A stretch of DNA of 64,000 nt from Salinisphaera aquimarina (GTDB lineage: Bacteria; Pseudomonadota; Gammaproteobacteria; Nevskiales; Salinisphaeraceae). A model generated the notes under the pieces. It saw nothing but the letters and a program-made list of their open reading frames with translations. It was not told the DNA's origin and searched no databases. This document shows, in pieces, positions 44,922 to 54,087 of the stretch (positions within the stretch are counted from its first letter, which is position 1; the number at the start of each line of letters is the position of its first letter). The stretch spans positions 1,178,001 through 1,242,000 of the forward strand of contig NZ_JBHRSS010000003.1 of assembly GCF_042643355.1 (NCBI RefSeq). The letters are read 5' to 3'. Made by a program: the position numbers and the translations under genes.

Positions 44922-46319
44922 CTAGAGCTGCTTGAGCCCGTTGGCCAGATCCGTGCAGACCTGCTTCGCGTCGCCGAACACCATGCGGGTGTTGTCGCCG
45001 AAGAACAGGCCGTTCTGCACGCCCGAGAAGCCGGTGCCCTTGCCACGCTTGATCACATAGACCTCACGGGCCTTGTCGACATCCAGAATCGGCATGCCGT
45101 AGATCGGGCTGGACTCGTCGGTACGCGCGGCCGGGTTGACCACGTCATTGGCGCCGATGACCAGGGCCGCGTCCGCGTTCGGGAACTCGGCGTTGATCTC
45201 TTCCAGATCGAAGATCAGGTCGTAGGGCACGCCGGCCTCGGCCAGCAGCACGTTCATGTGGCCGGGCATGCGGCCCGCCACCGGGTGGATGGCGAACTTG
45301 ACGTCGACGTCGTGCTCTTTCTGCAGCATCTGGGCGAATTCCCAGAGCTTGTGCTGGGCCTGGGCCACCGCGAGGCCGTAGCCCGGCACGATGATCAGCG
45401 AATCGGCATAGGCGAAGGAGGCCGCGGCATCGAACGCCTCGACCGACTTCATCTCGCCTTCCGGGCCTTCGCTTTCGGCGCCGTCGTCCACACCGAAGCC
45501 GGCGAACAGGACGTTCGAGACCGAGCGGTTCATGGCCTTGGCCATGAGCAGTGTCAGCAGCGAACCGGCCGCGCCCACCACGGTACCGGCAATGATCATG
45601 GCCGGGTTGCCGAGCACGAAGCCTTCGAAGGCCACGGCCAGGCCGGTCAGCGCGTTGTACAGCGAGATGACCACCGGCATGTCGGCGCCGCCGATCGGGT
45701 TGGTCAGGAATACGCCGAAGAGCAGGCTGGCGAAGAAGAAGATCGTGACCAGTACCGGCGCGCTCTCGTTGGAGGCGATGATGGCAATGCCCAGGATCAC
45801 GATCAGCAGGGCAATGCCGGCGTTGATCAGGTGCTGGCCGGGCAGGCGGATGGTCTTGCTCATCTTGCCTTCGAGCTTGGCCCAGGCGATCAGCGAACCG
45901 GAGAACGACACGCCACCGATGAGCGCGCCGACCACGGCGAGGATCAGCACGGTGGTGCCGTGCATGAACGCCGCATGCGAGTACAGCTCGACCAGCGCGA
46001 TGGCCGCGGCCGCACCGCCGCCCATGCCGTTATACAGCGCCACCATCTGTGGCATGCCGGTCATCTGCACCTTCATGCCGGTGTAGTACGCGCCGCCGCC
46101 ACCGATGGCGATCGCCAGCAGGATCAGGACATAACGGAAGAAGCCGGCATCCATGTCCGGATGCCAGAGGGTGACCACGGTGGCGAGCACCATGCCGATG
46201 CCAGCCCACTTGATACCGGCCTTGGCGGTCTTGGGCGAACCCATCCGCTTGAGGCCTACGATGAACAACACGGCTGCAATGAAGTAGCTCGCGTCGACGG
46301 TGAATTCCCAGAAACTCAT
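44922..46319 (-). CDS. pntB: NAD(P) transhydrogenase subunit beta
   Basis: 465 aa, usual length. The N-terminal half has about nine membrane helices; the C-terminal NADP-binding domain (dIII) has VPGYGLAVAQAQHKLWEF and the GANDVVNPAA region. It couples proton entry to hydride transfer from NADH to NADP+. Last gene of pntAA-pntAB-pntB. Its terminator has been split by the insertion sequence. Confidence 0.96.
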   Translation of the reverse strand: MSFWEFTVDASYFIAAVLFIVGLKRMGSPKTAKAGIKWAGIGMVLATVVTLWHPDMDAGFFRYVLILLAIAIGGGGAYYTGMKVQMTGMPQMVALYNGMGGGAAAAIALVELYSHAAFMHGTTVLILAVVGALIGGVSFSGSLIAWAKLEGKMSKTIRLPGQHLINAGIALLIVILGIAIIASNESAPVLVTIFFFASLLFGVFLTNPIGGADMPVVISLYNALTGLAVAFEGFVLGNPAMIIAGTVVGAAGSLLTLLMAKAMNRSVSNVLFAGFGVDDGAESEGPEGEMKSVEAFDAAASFAYADSLIIVPGYGLAVAQAQHKLWEFAQMLQKEHDVDVKFAIHPVAGRMPGHMNVLLAEAGVPYDLIFDLEEINAEFPNADAALVIGANDVVNPAARTDESSPIYGMPILDVDKAREVYVIKRGKGTGFSGVQNGLFFGDNTRMVFGDAKQVCTDLANGLKQL

Positions 46320-46377
46320 AGTCGGTAACCTTTTCGTGTGCTCTTTCTTATTACGGAATCAGCGCGCGGGACGCGTA

Positions 46378-46662
46378 TCAGTCCTTCGAGGACTTGAACA
46401 TCTCGAGCATGCGCTCGGTCACCACATAACCACCCACGGCATTGCCTGCCGCGAGGATCGTGCCGATGAAGCCGATCAGCGTCTCCCAGAAACCGTCGGC
46501 ATGGCCGAGAGCGACCATGGCGCCGACGAGCACGATGCCGTGCACGAAGTTGGAACCCGACATGAGCGGGGTGTGCAGGATGGCCGGTACCCGGCCGATG
46601 ATCTCGTAGCCGGTGAAGGCGGCGAGCATGAAGATATAGAGTGCGACAAAACCAGTAATCAC
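46378..46662 (-). CDS. pntAB: NAD(P) transhydrogenase subunit alpha, part 2 (membrane)
   Basis: 94 aa, hydrophobic with three to four helices (LYIFMLAAFTGYEII, HGIVLVGAMVALGHA, LIGFIGTILAAGNAVGGYVVT). This is the dII membrane part of the alpha subunit, encoded as a separate gene as in Rhodospirillum and other split-alpha enzymes. It lies between pntAA and pntB in one operon. Confidence 0.95.
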   Translation of the reverse strand: MITGFVALYIFMLAAFTGYEIIGRVPAILHTPLMSGSNFVHGIVLVGAMVALGHADGFWETLIGFIGTILAAGNAVGGYVVTERMLEMFKSSKD

Positions 46663-46716
46663 AGCGTGTCTCCCTGAATAAGTGGCCGATGGGCGCGTTC
46701 GGGCAAGGCCTGTGGC

Positions 46717-47883
46717 CTAACCCTTGAGCGCTTCCTTGGCGGCTTCGTTGACGATTTCGCCGTTGTGCGTGAGCGCCGACTTGGCCAGGACTTCGTCGTC
46801 CCAGTTGATATCGAGCTTGTATGTCTTGTCCGCCGGCTTGGCGTCCTCCTGACCTTCTTCCGGCACCACGATCAGTTGCAGGAAGTTGAACACGTTCTGC
46901 GCATACATCTCGCTGGCATGTTCGGCCAGCAGCGCCGGCACGTTGGACGGCCCGTAGATGGTGACGCTGCCGTGGGTGACGGTCTCGTCGGGCTGGGTCA
47001 GTTCGCAGTTGCCGCCGCCGGAGGCGCCCAGGTCGATGAGCACCGAACCCGGCTTCATGGCCTCGACCATCGCCTTGGAGATGATCTTGGGCGCCGGACG
47101 GCCGGGTACGGCGGCAGTGGTGATCACTGCATCCGCGTCGGCCATGTTCTTTTCCAGCATGTCCTGCTGTTTCTTCTTCTCGTCGTCGGTCAACTCGCGC
47201 GCATAACCGCCTTCGGCCTCGGCCTTGACGCCCTCGGCCATCAGGAAGTCCGCGCCCAGCGACTCGACCTGTTCCTTGGTGTCGGTACGCACGTCATAGG
47301 CGTACACCTTGGCGCCCAGGCGTTTGGAGGTCGCGATCGCCTGCAGGCCGGCCACGCCGGCGCCGATGACCAGCACCTTGGCCGGACGGATGGTGCCCGC
47401 GGCGGTGGTGAGCATGGGCAGGAAGCGATTGAGCGAACTGGCCGCCATCAGCGCGGCCTTGTAGCCGGCCGCCGATGCCTGCGAGGACAGCGCATCCATC
47501 GATTGGGCGCGGGTGATGCGCGGCACCAGTTCCATGGCGAAACAGGTCACCGAGGCCTTGTTGAGTGCGTCGACCACGTCGGGGTTGTTATGGGCCTGCA
47601 CGAAGCTGATCAGCACCGAGCCCTTCTTCATCTTGCCGATCGACTTGGCATCCGGGGCGTTGACCGCGAGCACCACGTCGGCGCCGAAGATATCGGCGGC
47701 GCGGCCGGACATCTGGACCGGTTCATTGAAGGCATCGTCCGGGATCCGGCTGCCTTCGCCGGCGCCCTTGGCGACCAGGATGTCGACGTTGAGTTTGGCC
47801 AGCTTGTCGGCCACCTTCGGCACCATGGCGACGCGATGTTCGCCGCTGGCCGTCTCCTTCGGGACTGCGATAGTTACGCTCAT
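46717..47883 (-). CDS. pntAA: NAD(P) transhydrogenase subunit alpha, part 1 (NAD-binding)
   Basis: 388 aa. The alanine dehydrogenase-like fold has VLVIGAGVAGLQAIATSKRLGAKVYAYDVR for NAD+ and the TRAQSMDALSSQASAAGYKAAL segment. Cytoplasmic dI domain. First gene of the operon with GGGAAG before its ATG. The operon as a whole supplies NADPH. Confidence 0.96.
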   Translation of the reverse strand: MSVTIAVPKETASGEHRVAMVPKVADKLAKLNVDILVAKGAGEGSRIPDDAFNEPVQMSGRAADIFGADVVLAVNAPDAKSIGKMKKGSVLISFVQAHNNPDVVDALNKASVTCFAMELVPRITRAQSMDALSSQASAAGYKAALMAASSLNRFLPMLTTAAGTIRPAKVLVIGAGVAGLQAIATSKRLGAKVYAYDVRTDTKEQVESLGADFLMAEGVKAEAEGGYARELTDDEKKKQQDMLEKNMADADAVITTAAVPGRPAPKIISKAMVEAMKPGSVLIDLGASGGGNCELTQPDETVTHGSVTIYGPSNVPALLAEHASEMYAQNVFNFLQLIVVPEEGQEDAKPADKTYKLDINWDDEVLAKSALTHNGEIVNEAAKEALKG

Positions 47884-48049
47884 GTCTTCCCTTGTTTGTT
47901 GCGATGAATACCCGGCGCGGCGCGCAGGCGATCGCTTGCGCGTGAATCATCCCCAAATGCCGCAAGCCCGGTAGAGCCTTTCCGAGTCTAACCGAAATAG
48001 TACGGCTTTCGTAGCAACAGCGGGGCGAAAACCCGGCTATGGCGCGCCC

Positions 48050-48814
48050 TTAGCCGCCGTCGATGGTGATCGAGGTTTCGATATAGCTGTCGGGGATGGT
48101 GAAGTGGGATTCGGGGATCGTGTCGTGGCTGATGCGGGTCAGCTGACGCTTTTCGCCGGTGTTGGTGTCGGTGAAACGCAGCGGCATGCCCGACAGGCTC
48201 AGATAGGGCAGGCCGGCGGCCTCGAAACCGGTACCGGCGAGCATGGTCTGCATCAGCGTGAACATCGCCTGGACGCTGTCGAAGCTCTTCTCCGAAATAT
48301 CCAGATCTTCGGCGCTGGCCACGCACAGGCTCTCCGCGGGCTTGCCGTCGCGCACCACTTGCACGACGCTGCAGTTCACCCCGGCCACGGTATCGGTCTG
48401 CCCGGTACGATCGAGGCCGACCTTGTGCTCGCTGGAGTCCAGCGCCGGCATCGATTGAATGAGTGCCGCGCGGGCCGTGGCGCGCTGATTTTCCGGCAGC
48501 TGCTGGACCTTGTTTTCCACCTGGGCGCGCAGGGAATCGACGCGTGAACGGATATTGCCGGCCACGCTCTTGTCCAGGCGGGTATAGGTGCGATCGGCGG
48601 GGTTGACCGAAAATATGGTCGCTTCGTTCTGCTCATAGAGCTGCCACTGGTCGCTGGCGTCATCGATGCGTACTTCACCGGGGCGGATATCCACGGTGAA
48701 GCGCCCATTGGCGCCCTGGTACACGAGCGTGGTGTCGTCGCTTGCCGCCTGCGCGGCACTGGCGAAACCCAGAACGAGGGCAAGGGCGGCGGCGTGGAGC
48801 GCGATTCGGTTCAT
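48050..48814 (-). CDS. Hypothetical exported protein, DUF4412-like
   Basis: 254 aa from ATG 48814. A Sec signal with cleavage near AQA-AS. The mature protein has a lipoprotein-carrier-like beta fold feel (YEQNEATIFSVNPADRTYTRLDKS) and a single Cys pair region (VNCSVVQVV, ESLCVAS). I do not recognise it with certainty; the layout resembles DUF4412. Lies between pntAA and the divergent xni. Confidence 0.5.
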   Translation of the reverse strand: MNRIALHAAALALVLGFASAAQAASDDTTLVYQGANGRFTVDIRPGEVRIDDASDQWQLYEQNEATIFSVNPADRTYTRLDKSVAGNIRSRVDSLRAQVENKVQQLPENQRATARAALIQSMPALDSSEHKVGLDRTGQTDTVAGVNCSVVQVVRDGKPAESLCVASAEDLDISEKSFDSVQAMFTLMQTMLAGTGFEAAGLPYLSLSGMPLRFTDTNTGEKRQLTRISHDTIPESHFTIPDSYIETSITIDGG

Positions 48815-48919
48815 GTCGTATCCGTGTGCTTTTTGCGGTTCGGGAATGGCGGTGTCGCGGTGGCCGCGAGGGGCCTGCAAACGCATACACCGACAGGCAT
48901 GCTGGGCTAGACTAGCGCC

Positions 48920-49801
48920 ATGCTGCTTGTTGACGCCAGTGTCTATATCTTCCGGGCCTTTCATTCGCTGCCGTCGAGCATGACCGGGCGCGACGGCCGG
49001 CCGGTAAACGCAATCTACGGCTACGCGACCTTTCTGCACCAGTTGCTGGCCGTGGCTGACGATGCCGAGGTCGCGGCCGCGTTCGATGAATCGCTGACCA
49101 CGTCGTTTCGCAACGACTGGTATCCCCAATACAAGGCCAATCGCGAGACGCCGCCGCAGGATCTGGTCGACCAGATCGCCGCCTGTCGCGAGATCAGCGA
49201 GGCACTGGGGGTCAAGACGCTGTCGAGCCCGGTCTACGAGGCCGACGACCTGATCGGCACGCTCGCCGCCGGCGCCGACACGCCGGTCACCGTTGTGTCC
49301 TCCGACAAGGACCTGGCCCAGCTGCTCGGCGTGGGCGATACGCTCTGGGATTACGCTCGCGAAATCCGTTATGACGCCGACGCTATTCGCGCCCGATTCG
49401 GCGTCGACCCGGCCGCGATTCCCGATTATCTCGCCCTGGTCGGCGATACCGTCGACAATATTCCCGGCGTGCCCGGTATCGGCGCCAAGACGGCCGCGGC
49501 GTTGATCCAGCGCTTCGGTGATCTGGAGACGATGCTGGCGGATTGCGCCGCCGTGGCCGCCAGCGGCCTGAGGGGCGCGAAGTCGCTGGCAGCAAAGCTA
49601 CAGGCATACGCCGAACAGGCGCGGTTGTCGCGCCGGCTGGCGACGATCGTGACCGATATCGCCCTCGACGCCGAGCAGCGCGATATCCGGCGGCGCCCGG
49701 TGGATCACGACGCCCTCGCGGCGATCTGTGACCGGCTCGGTGTGGGCAGCCGCTTGCGGTCACGTCTGGGGCTGGCGGCTGCGGCGCACGACGCGCCGTG
49801 A
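48920..49801 (+). CDS. xni: 5'-3' exonuclease/flap endonuclease (ExoIX family)
   Basis: 293 aa. It begins MLLVDASVYIFRAFH; the metal sites lie in VYEADDLIGTLA and VVSSDKDLAQLL. The helix-hairpin-helix GDTVDNIPGVPGIGAKTA is complete. This is the stand-alone PolA-like exonuclease domain. Its stop overlaps the start of the next gene (GTGA). Confidence 0.9.
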   Translation: MLLVDASVYIFRAFHSLPSSMTGRDGRPVNAIYGYATFLHQLLAVADDAEVAAAFDESLTTSFRNDWYPQYKANRETPPQDLVDQIAACREISEALGVKTLSSPVYEADDLIGTLAAGADTPVTVVSSDKDLAQLLGVGDTLWDYAREIRYDADAIRARFGVDPAAIPDYLALVGDTVDNIPGVPGIGAKTAAALIQRFGDLETMLADCAAVAASGLRGAKSLAAKLQAYAEQARLSRRLATIVTDIALDAEQRDIRRRPVDHDALAAICDRLGVGSRLRSRLGLAAAAHDAP

Positions 49802-50676
49802 TCGACTGGCCCGCGATCGAAGCGCAGATCGGCGAAGCCGCGGGCACGGCGTTTGTCAGTCAGCGCCAGACGCGCCTCGGCGGCGGCTCGATCAACACGG
49901 CGTACCGGCTGGAAGACAGCACATCGCGTTACTTCGTCAAGCTCAACCGGGCCGATCGCGGGCATATGTTCGCCGCCGAGGCCGCCGGCCTGCGCGAATT
50001 GCAGCAGGCGGTCGGCCTGCGTGTGCCGCAGCCGCTGGTCTGTGGCGAGATCGCCTCGCATGCCTATCTGGTGCTCGAGTACATCGACCTGCAACCGCTG
50101 TCGCCGGCGGCGATGACGCGCCTGGGCGAAGCGCTGGCCGACATGCATGGGGTGGTGGCGACGCGCTACGGCTGGGAGCGCGACAACACCATCGGCTCCA
50201 GCCCGCAGCCCAATGCCCGGCATCCGCGCTGGCACGAGTTCTGGCGCGAAAACCGGCTGGCGGCGATGCTCGATGCGCTCGCCCCCGCGCACCCGGCGCT
50301 GGCACGCGAGGGCGACGTACTGCTGGGCATTCTCGGCGATCTGCTGGCCGGGCACCGGCCCGAGGCGTCGCTGGTACACGGCGATCTGTGGGGCGGCAAC
50401 GTCGCCATGGACGACCGCGGCACGCCGGTGGTGTTCGATCCGGCGGTCTACTATGGCGACCGCGAGACCGATCTCGCCATGGCCGAACTGTTCGGCGGTT
50501 TCTCGCCGCTGTTCTTCGAAGCCTACTGGGGCGCGTGGCCGATGAGCGACGGTTATCGGCATGTCCGGCGCCCGCTCTACCAGCTCTATCACCTGCTCAA
50601 TCACGCGCGCCTGTTCGGCGGCCATTACGTGGCCGAGAGCCGGCGGGTGATCGCGCAGCTGCGTGCGTTGAGCTGA
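49798..50676 (+). CDS. Fructosamine kinase family protein
   Basis: 292 aa from GTG 49798, overlapping the xni stop by four bases, so translation is likely coupled. The kinase-like core has the catalytic HGDLWGGNV and the metal site DPAVYYGDRETDLAM. Family members phosphorylate protein-bound or small fructosamines or ribulosamines to help deglycation. Comparable to E. coli YniA. Confidence 0.88.
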   Translation: MIDWPAIEAQIGEAAGTAFVSQRQTRLGGGSINTAYRLEDSTSRYFVKLNRADRGHMFAAEAAGLRELQQAVGLRVPQPLVCGEIASHAYLVLEYIDLQPLSPAAMTRLGEALADMHGVVATRYGWERDNTIGSSPQPNARHPRWHEFWRENRLAAMLDALAPAHPALAREGDVLLGILGDLLAGHRPEASLVHGDLWGGNVAMDDRGTPVVFDPAVYYGDRETDLAMAELFGGFSPLFFEAYWGAWPMSDGYRHVRRPLYQLYHLLNHARLFGGHYVAESRRVIAQLRALS

Positions 50677-50765
50677 TCCAGGCTGGCTGCGCGTGTCGCC
50701 GGTGCTGGCGAGCGTTACAATCGCGCGCTGATTCTTCGGTTTTCGCAGCCAACAACGTGGCGCTC

Positions 50766-51587
50766 ATGTCTGATATTCCCGTCCTGGACACACGACCGCC
50801 GGCCGGCCTGAAGCCGGGATCGGTGGCGGCCAACAAGCTGACCAAACGCCTGCGCCGGCTCACTGCGCAGGCGATCACCGACTACGACATGATTCGCGAC
50901 GGCGACCGCATCATGGTGTGTCTGTCCGGCGGCAAGGACAGCTATACGCTGCTCGATATGCTGTTGTATCTGCAGGCCAAGGCGCCGGTACGGTTCACGC
51001 TGACCGCCGTCAATCTGGACCAGAAGCAACCCGGCTTCCCCGAGTTCGTGCTGCCGGAATATCTGCAGGCACTCGGGGTCGACTATCACGTCATCGAGCG
51101 CGACACCTACAGCGTGGTCACCGACAAGATCGAGGCCGGCAAGACCATGTGTGGTCTGTGTTCGCGTCTGCGCCGCGGCATTCTCTATCAATACGCGAAA
51201 GACAACGGCTACAACCGGATGGCGCTCGGGCATCACCGCGACGACATGATCGAGACGTTGTTTTTGAACATGTTCCATGGCGGGCGCATGGCTGCGATGC
51301 CACCCAAGCTGCGCTCCGACGACGGCGACAATGTGGTGATCCGGCCGCTGGCCTACTGCGGCGAGCGCGATATCGAGAAATTCGCGCGCCTGCATCAGTA
51401 CCCGATCATTCCCTGCACGCTGTGCGGTTCGCAGGCAAACATGCAGCGCCAGAACATCAAGGCGATGCTGGCCGAATGGGAGGCCGCCGACCCGGGCCGA
51501 AGCGATCGTATCTTTCGCTCGATGACCCGCATCGCCCCGTCGCAGATGGCCGACCGCGAACTGTTCGACTTCGCTGCGCTCGATTAG
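50766..51587 (+). CDS. ttcA: tRNA 2-thiocytidine synthase TtcA
   Basis: 273 aa from ATG 50766. PP-loop SGGKDS (54-59). Cysteines CGLC (128-131) and CTLC (216-219) provide iron-sulphur ligands. It thiolates C32 in some tRNAs. A 90-bp gap separates it from the kinase gene. Confidence 0.95.
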   Translation: MSDIPVLDTRPPAGLKPGSVAANKLTKRLRRLTAQAITDYDMIRDGDRIMVCLSGGKDSYTLLDMLLYLQAKAPVRFTLTAVNLDQKQPGFPEFVLPEYLQALGVDYHVIERDTYSVVTDKIEAGKTMCGLCSRLRRGILYQYAKDNGYNRMALGHHRDDMIETLFLNMFHGGRMAAMPPKLRSDDGDNVVIRPLAYCGERDIEKFARLHQYPIIPCTLCGSQANMQRQNIKAMLAEWEAADPGRSDRIFRSMTRIAPSQMADRELFDFAALD

Positions 51588-51758
51588 GCTGCCTTTCCGC
51601 GCGGCTTTACGCGCAGCGAACGACATCGCCACAGTGTGGTCTCAGAGCCAGGAGATACCCGAACAGCGCGTCGCATGATAAGGCTGGCGCGTATCCTGCA
51701 TGACCGTTTGCATGCCTTGAACAGGGCGTTCGACGGCAAACAATGTCATCCGCTTTTC

Positions 51759-51787
51759 TTGAAAACGATTCCTATCTACCTCATACT
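51759..51787 (+). promoter_or_regulatory. Sigma-70-type promoter of the desaturase gene
   Basis: TTGAAA (51759-51764) and CATACT (51782-51787) with a 17-bp spacer. The predicted start is near 51794, just before the palindromic operator and about 60 nt before the ATG. The gap 51588-51855 holds no gene. Confidence 0.6.
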
Positions 51788-51797
51788 CAGGGGCGTC

Positions 51798-51815
51798 AGT
51801 GAACAGTTGTGCACT
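51798..51815 (+). promoter_or_regulatory. DesT/FabR-like operator upstream of the desaturase gene
   Basis: AGTGAACA-GT-TGTGCACT is an 18-bp near-palindrome with one mismatch per arm. It resembles (from memory) the AGTGAACA-N2-TGTTCACT motif bound by DesT, a TetR-family sensor of acyl-CoA saturation, and lies at about +4 to +21 of the predicted transcript, where a repressor would block. A FabR/DesT gene is not in this window. Confidence 0.6.
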
Positions 51816-51855
51816 GCACCTAATACCCAGGACACACGACGAGGGCGTTAAGCCA

Positions 51856-53046
51856 ATGACCGCAGAAAGGAAGTATCCGGCCAATCCAGAAATGGAGGAC
51901 CGTTTCAACTGGGTCGAATTCATGCCATTTGCGTTGCTGCACGTGGCGTTGATCGGCATCTGGTGGACCGGCTTCACCGCGACCTCGATCGCGATCTGCG
52001 CGGGGCTTTATGTCGCGCGCGTGTTCTCGATCACCGCGGGCTACCATCGCTATTTCTCGCACCGTGGCTACAAGACCAGCCGCGCGTTCCAGTTCGTGCT
52101 GGCCGTCGTGGGTTCCACCGCGTTCCAGAAAGGTCCGCTCTGGTGGGCCGCCAAGCACCGCGAGCATCATCGCGACGCCGACATGCCGGCCGATTCGCAT
52201 TCGCCGCGCCAGTACGGCGTATTCGATGCGCACGTCGGCTGGGTCTATCGTGAAGCGCGCGCCAACCCGGACATGGATCTGATCAAGGATTTCTCCAAGT
52301 ATCCGGAGCTGCGCTGGGTCGAGCGTCACCAGTACATTCCGGGTCTGATCCTGGCGGTGCTGTGCTTCGTCGTCGGCGGCTGGGCGGGTCTGTTCTCGGG
52401 CTTCCTGCTGTCGACCGTGCTCGTCTATCACGCCACGTTCACCGTGAATTCGCTGAACCACATGATCGGCAAGCAGCGTTATCTCACCGGTGACGATTCG
52501 CGTAATAACTGGTTCCTGGCGATCCTGACGATGGGTGAGGGCTGGCACAACAACCACCACTACTATCCGTCGACCGCGCGCAACGGCTTTTTCTGGTGGG
52601 AGTTCGATACCACCTATTACGGTCTGCTCGGGCTCAAGCAGCTGGGCCTGGTCTGGGACCTGCGCCAGCCGCCGAAGACGATTCTCGCCAACGAGAAGGC
52701 GCCGACGCAGAAGATCATCGACAAGTGCGCGCTCTATATCGCCGACGGCTTCTCTGCCGATCGCATCAGCGCGAACATCCGTCAGCGCTGGGAAGGCAGC
52801 CATATCCTCGACGATCTGCGCTCTCATGCGCGTGATCGCTGGAGCGCGGCCGAAGCCTATCTGGCCGAGATCGAGCTGCCCGAGTTCCCGAGCGCCGAGG
52901 AGTTCAAGGCGCGGGCGCACAAGCAGTTCAAGATCCGCCACGAGGGTCTTGATCGTGCCATCGAACGGGCCCACGAGATGCTGCGCCGTTCGGTATCACA
53001 CCGGCTGATCGAGCACGCCCAGGCCGAGCCGGCACGCGCTGCCTAG
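51856..53046 (+). CDS. Acyl-CoA delta-9 fatty acid desaturase
   Basis: 396 aa from ATG 51856. Three histidine boxes are intact: HRYFSH (64-69), HREHH (101-105) and HNNHH (231-235), with membrane helices between, so this is an inner-membrane di-iron desaturase of the SCD/DesC type introducing a double bond into saturated acyl chains. A long C-terminal extension (about 120 aa) beyond the histidine boxes is helical and charged (GFSADRISANIRQRWEGSH...). Cold or lipid-saturation control is likely through the operator at 51798. Confidence 0.93.
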   Translation: MTAERKYPANPEMEDRFNWVEFMPFALLHVALIGIWWTGFTATSIAICAGLYVARVFSITAGYHRYFSHRGYKTSRAFQFVLAVVGSTAFQKGPLWWAAKHREHHRDADMPADSHSPRQYGVFDAHVGWVYREARANPDMDLIKDFSKYPELRWVERHQYIPGLILAVLCFVVGGWAGLFSGFLLSTVLVYHATFTVNSLNHMIGKQRYLTGDDSRNNWFLAILTMGEGWHNNHHYYPSTARNGFFWWEFDTTYYGLLGLKQLGLVWDLRQPPKTILANEKAPTQKIIDKCALYIADGFSADRISANIRQRWEGSHILDDLRSHARDRWSAAEAYLAEIELPEFPSAEEFKARAHKQFKIRHEGLDRAIERAHEMLRRSVSHRLIEHAQAEPARAA

Positions 53047-53073
53047 CTCGTCAGGGCAACCGGCCGAATGACG

Positions 53074-53104
53074 GCCCGCCGCGATTTTCGCGGCGGGCTT
53101 TTTT
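53074..53104 (+). terminator. Rho-independent terminator of the desaturase gene
   Basis: An 11-bp perfect stem (GCCCGCCGCGA-ttt-TCGCGGCGGGC) followed by six T residues, 27 bp after the stop codon. Confidence 0.93.
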
Positions 53105-53165
53105 GTGGATGACGTAAGCGCAACTCGTGTCGGCGGCCGCCTTCGTCCGCCGCCGGTCATCGGTC

Positions 53166-54038
53166 TCAGTCGAGCTTGTCGCGGGACGCGGCCTGTTCTT
53201 CGTCGTCCGGTGGCTCGTCGTCGTGGTTCAGGTCGCCGCCGCAGAACTTGCAGTAATGGGCATCCACCTCGTGGCCGCTGCGTTCACAGTGTGGGCACTG
53301 GCGGCGCTGGCGCTCGTTGCGGATCTCGTTGGTCAGTTCGGCGGTGATGATGCCGCCGGTGACCGCCAGAAGGGCATAGCCGAGCATGATCGCCACACCG
53401 GCGATCGTCTGGCCGATGGCGGTGCCGGGTGCGATATCTCCGTAGCCGACCGTGGTGATTGTCACCACCGCCCAGTACATGCTGCGCGGAATGCTGGTGA
53501 AGCCCTGCGCCGGGCCTTCCACCACGTACATCACTGCGCCCAGCACCGTGGTGATCAGCGCCAGTACGCCGAGAAAGATCTGCATCTTGCGTTGGGCGTG
53601 GCGTAGCGAACGGGTGAGCACATTGGCGTCGTTGGCGTAGCGCACGAGCTTGAGCACGCGGAAGATGCGCATCACGCGCAGCACGCGCACGGCCACGAAA
53701 TAATGCGCCGAGGGCAGGATCAGGGCCAGATACAGCGGCAGAATCGACACCAGATCGATGAGGCCGTAGAAACTGCGGATATAAGCCCAGCGTCGGCGTG
53801 CGACATAGATACGGGTGATGTATTCGATGCTGAAGAACAGCGTGAACAGCCATTCCAGTCCGTGCAGCAGCGTGCCGACACGCATCTCGATGGCCGCCAC
53901 CGAGATCAGCATGAGATTGATCACGCTGCCGATGATCAATACCAGCAGGGCGATATCGAAGATGCGTCCGGCCGGCGTATCGGTGCCGAATATGATGTCG
54001 CGCAGGCGGGTGCGCAGGTCGTCTGTGGGTTTGTTCAT
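53166..54038 (-). CDS. Voltage-sensor potassium channel with C-terminal zinc ribbon
   Basis: 290 aa with six membrane segments. S4 carries regular basic residues (RVLRVMRIFRVLKLVR, 118-133), and the pore has filter TTVGYGD (195-201). After S6 the cytoplasmic tail has a treble-clef pattern CPHC (248-251) and CKFC (263-266), then an acidic end. This is a Kv-like channel; the zinc ribbon is not part of the core fold. Convergent with the desaturase gene. Confidence 0.9.
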   Translation of the reverse strand: MNKPTDDLRTRLRDIIFGTDTPAGRIFDIALLVLIIGSVINLMLISVAAIEMRVGTLLHGLEWLFTLFFSIEYITRIYVARRRWAYIRSFYGLIDLVSILPLYLALILPSAHYFVAVRVLRVMRIFRVLKLVRYANDANVLTRSLRHAQRKMQIFLGVLALITTVLGAVMYVVEGPAQGFTSIPRSMYWAVVTITTVGYGDIAPGTAIGQTIAGVAIMLGYALLAVTGGIITAELTNEIRNERQRRQCPHCERSGHEVDAHYCKFCGGDLNHDDEPPDDEEQAASRDKLD

Positions 54039-54087
54039 GGCACGGGACCTGCGGCCCGAGGGCGCCTGGTGGCCGGGTGATCCCCGG

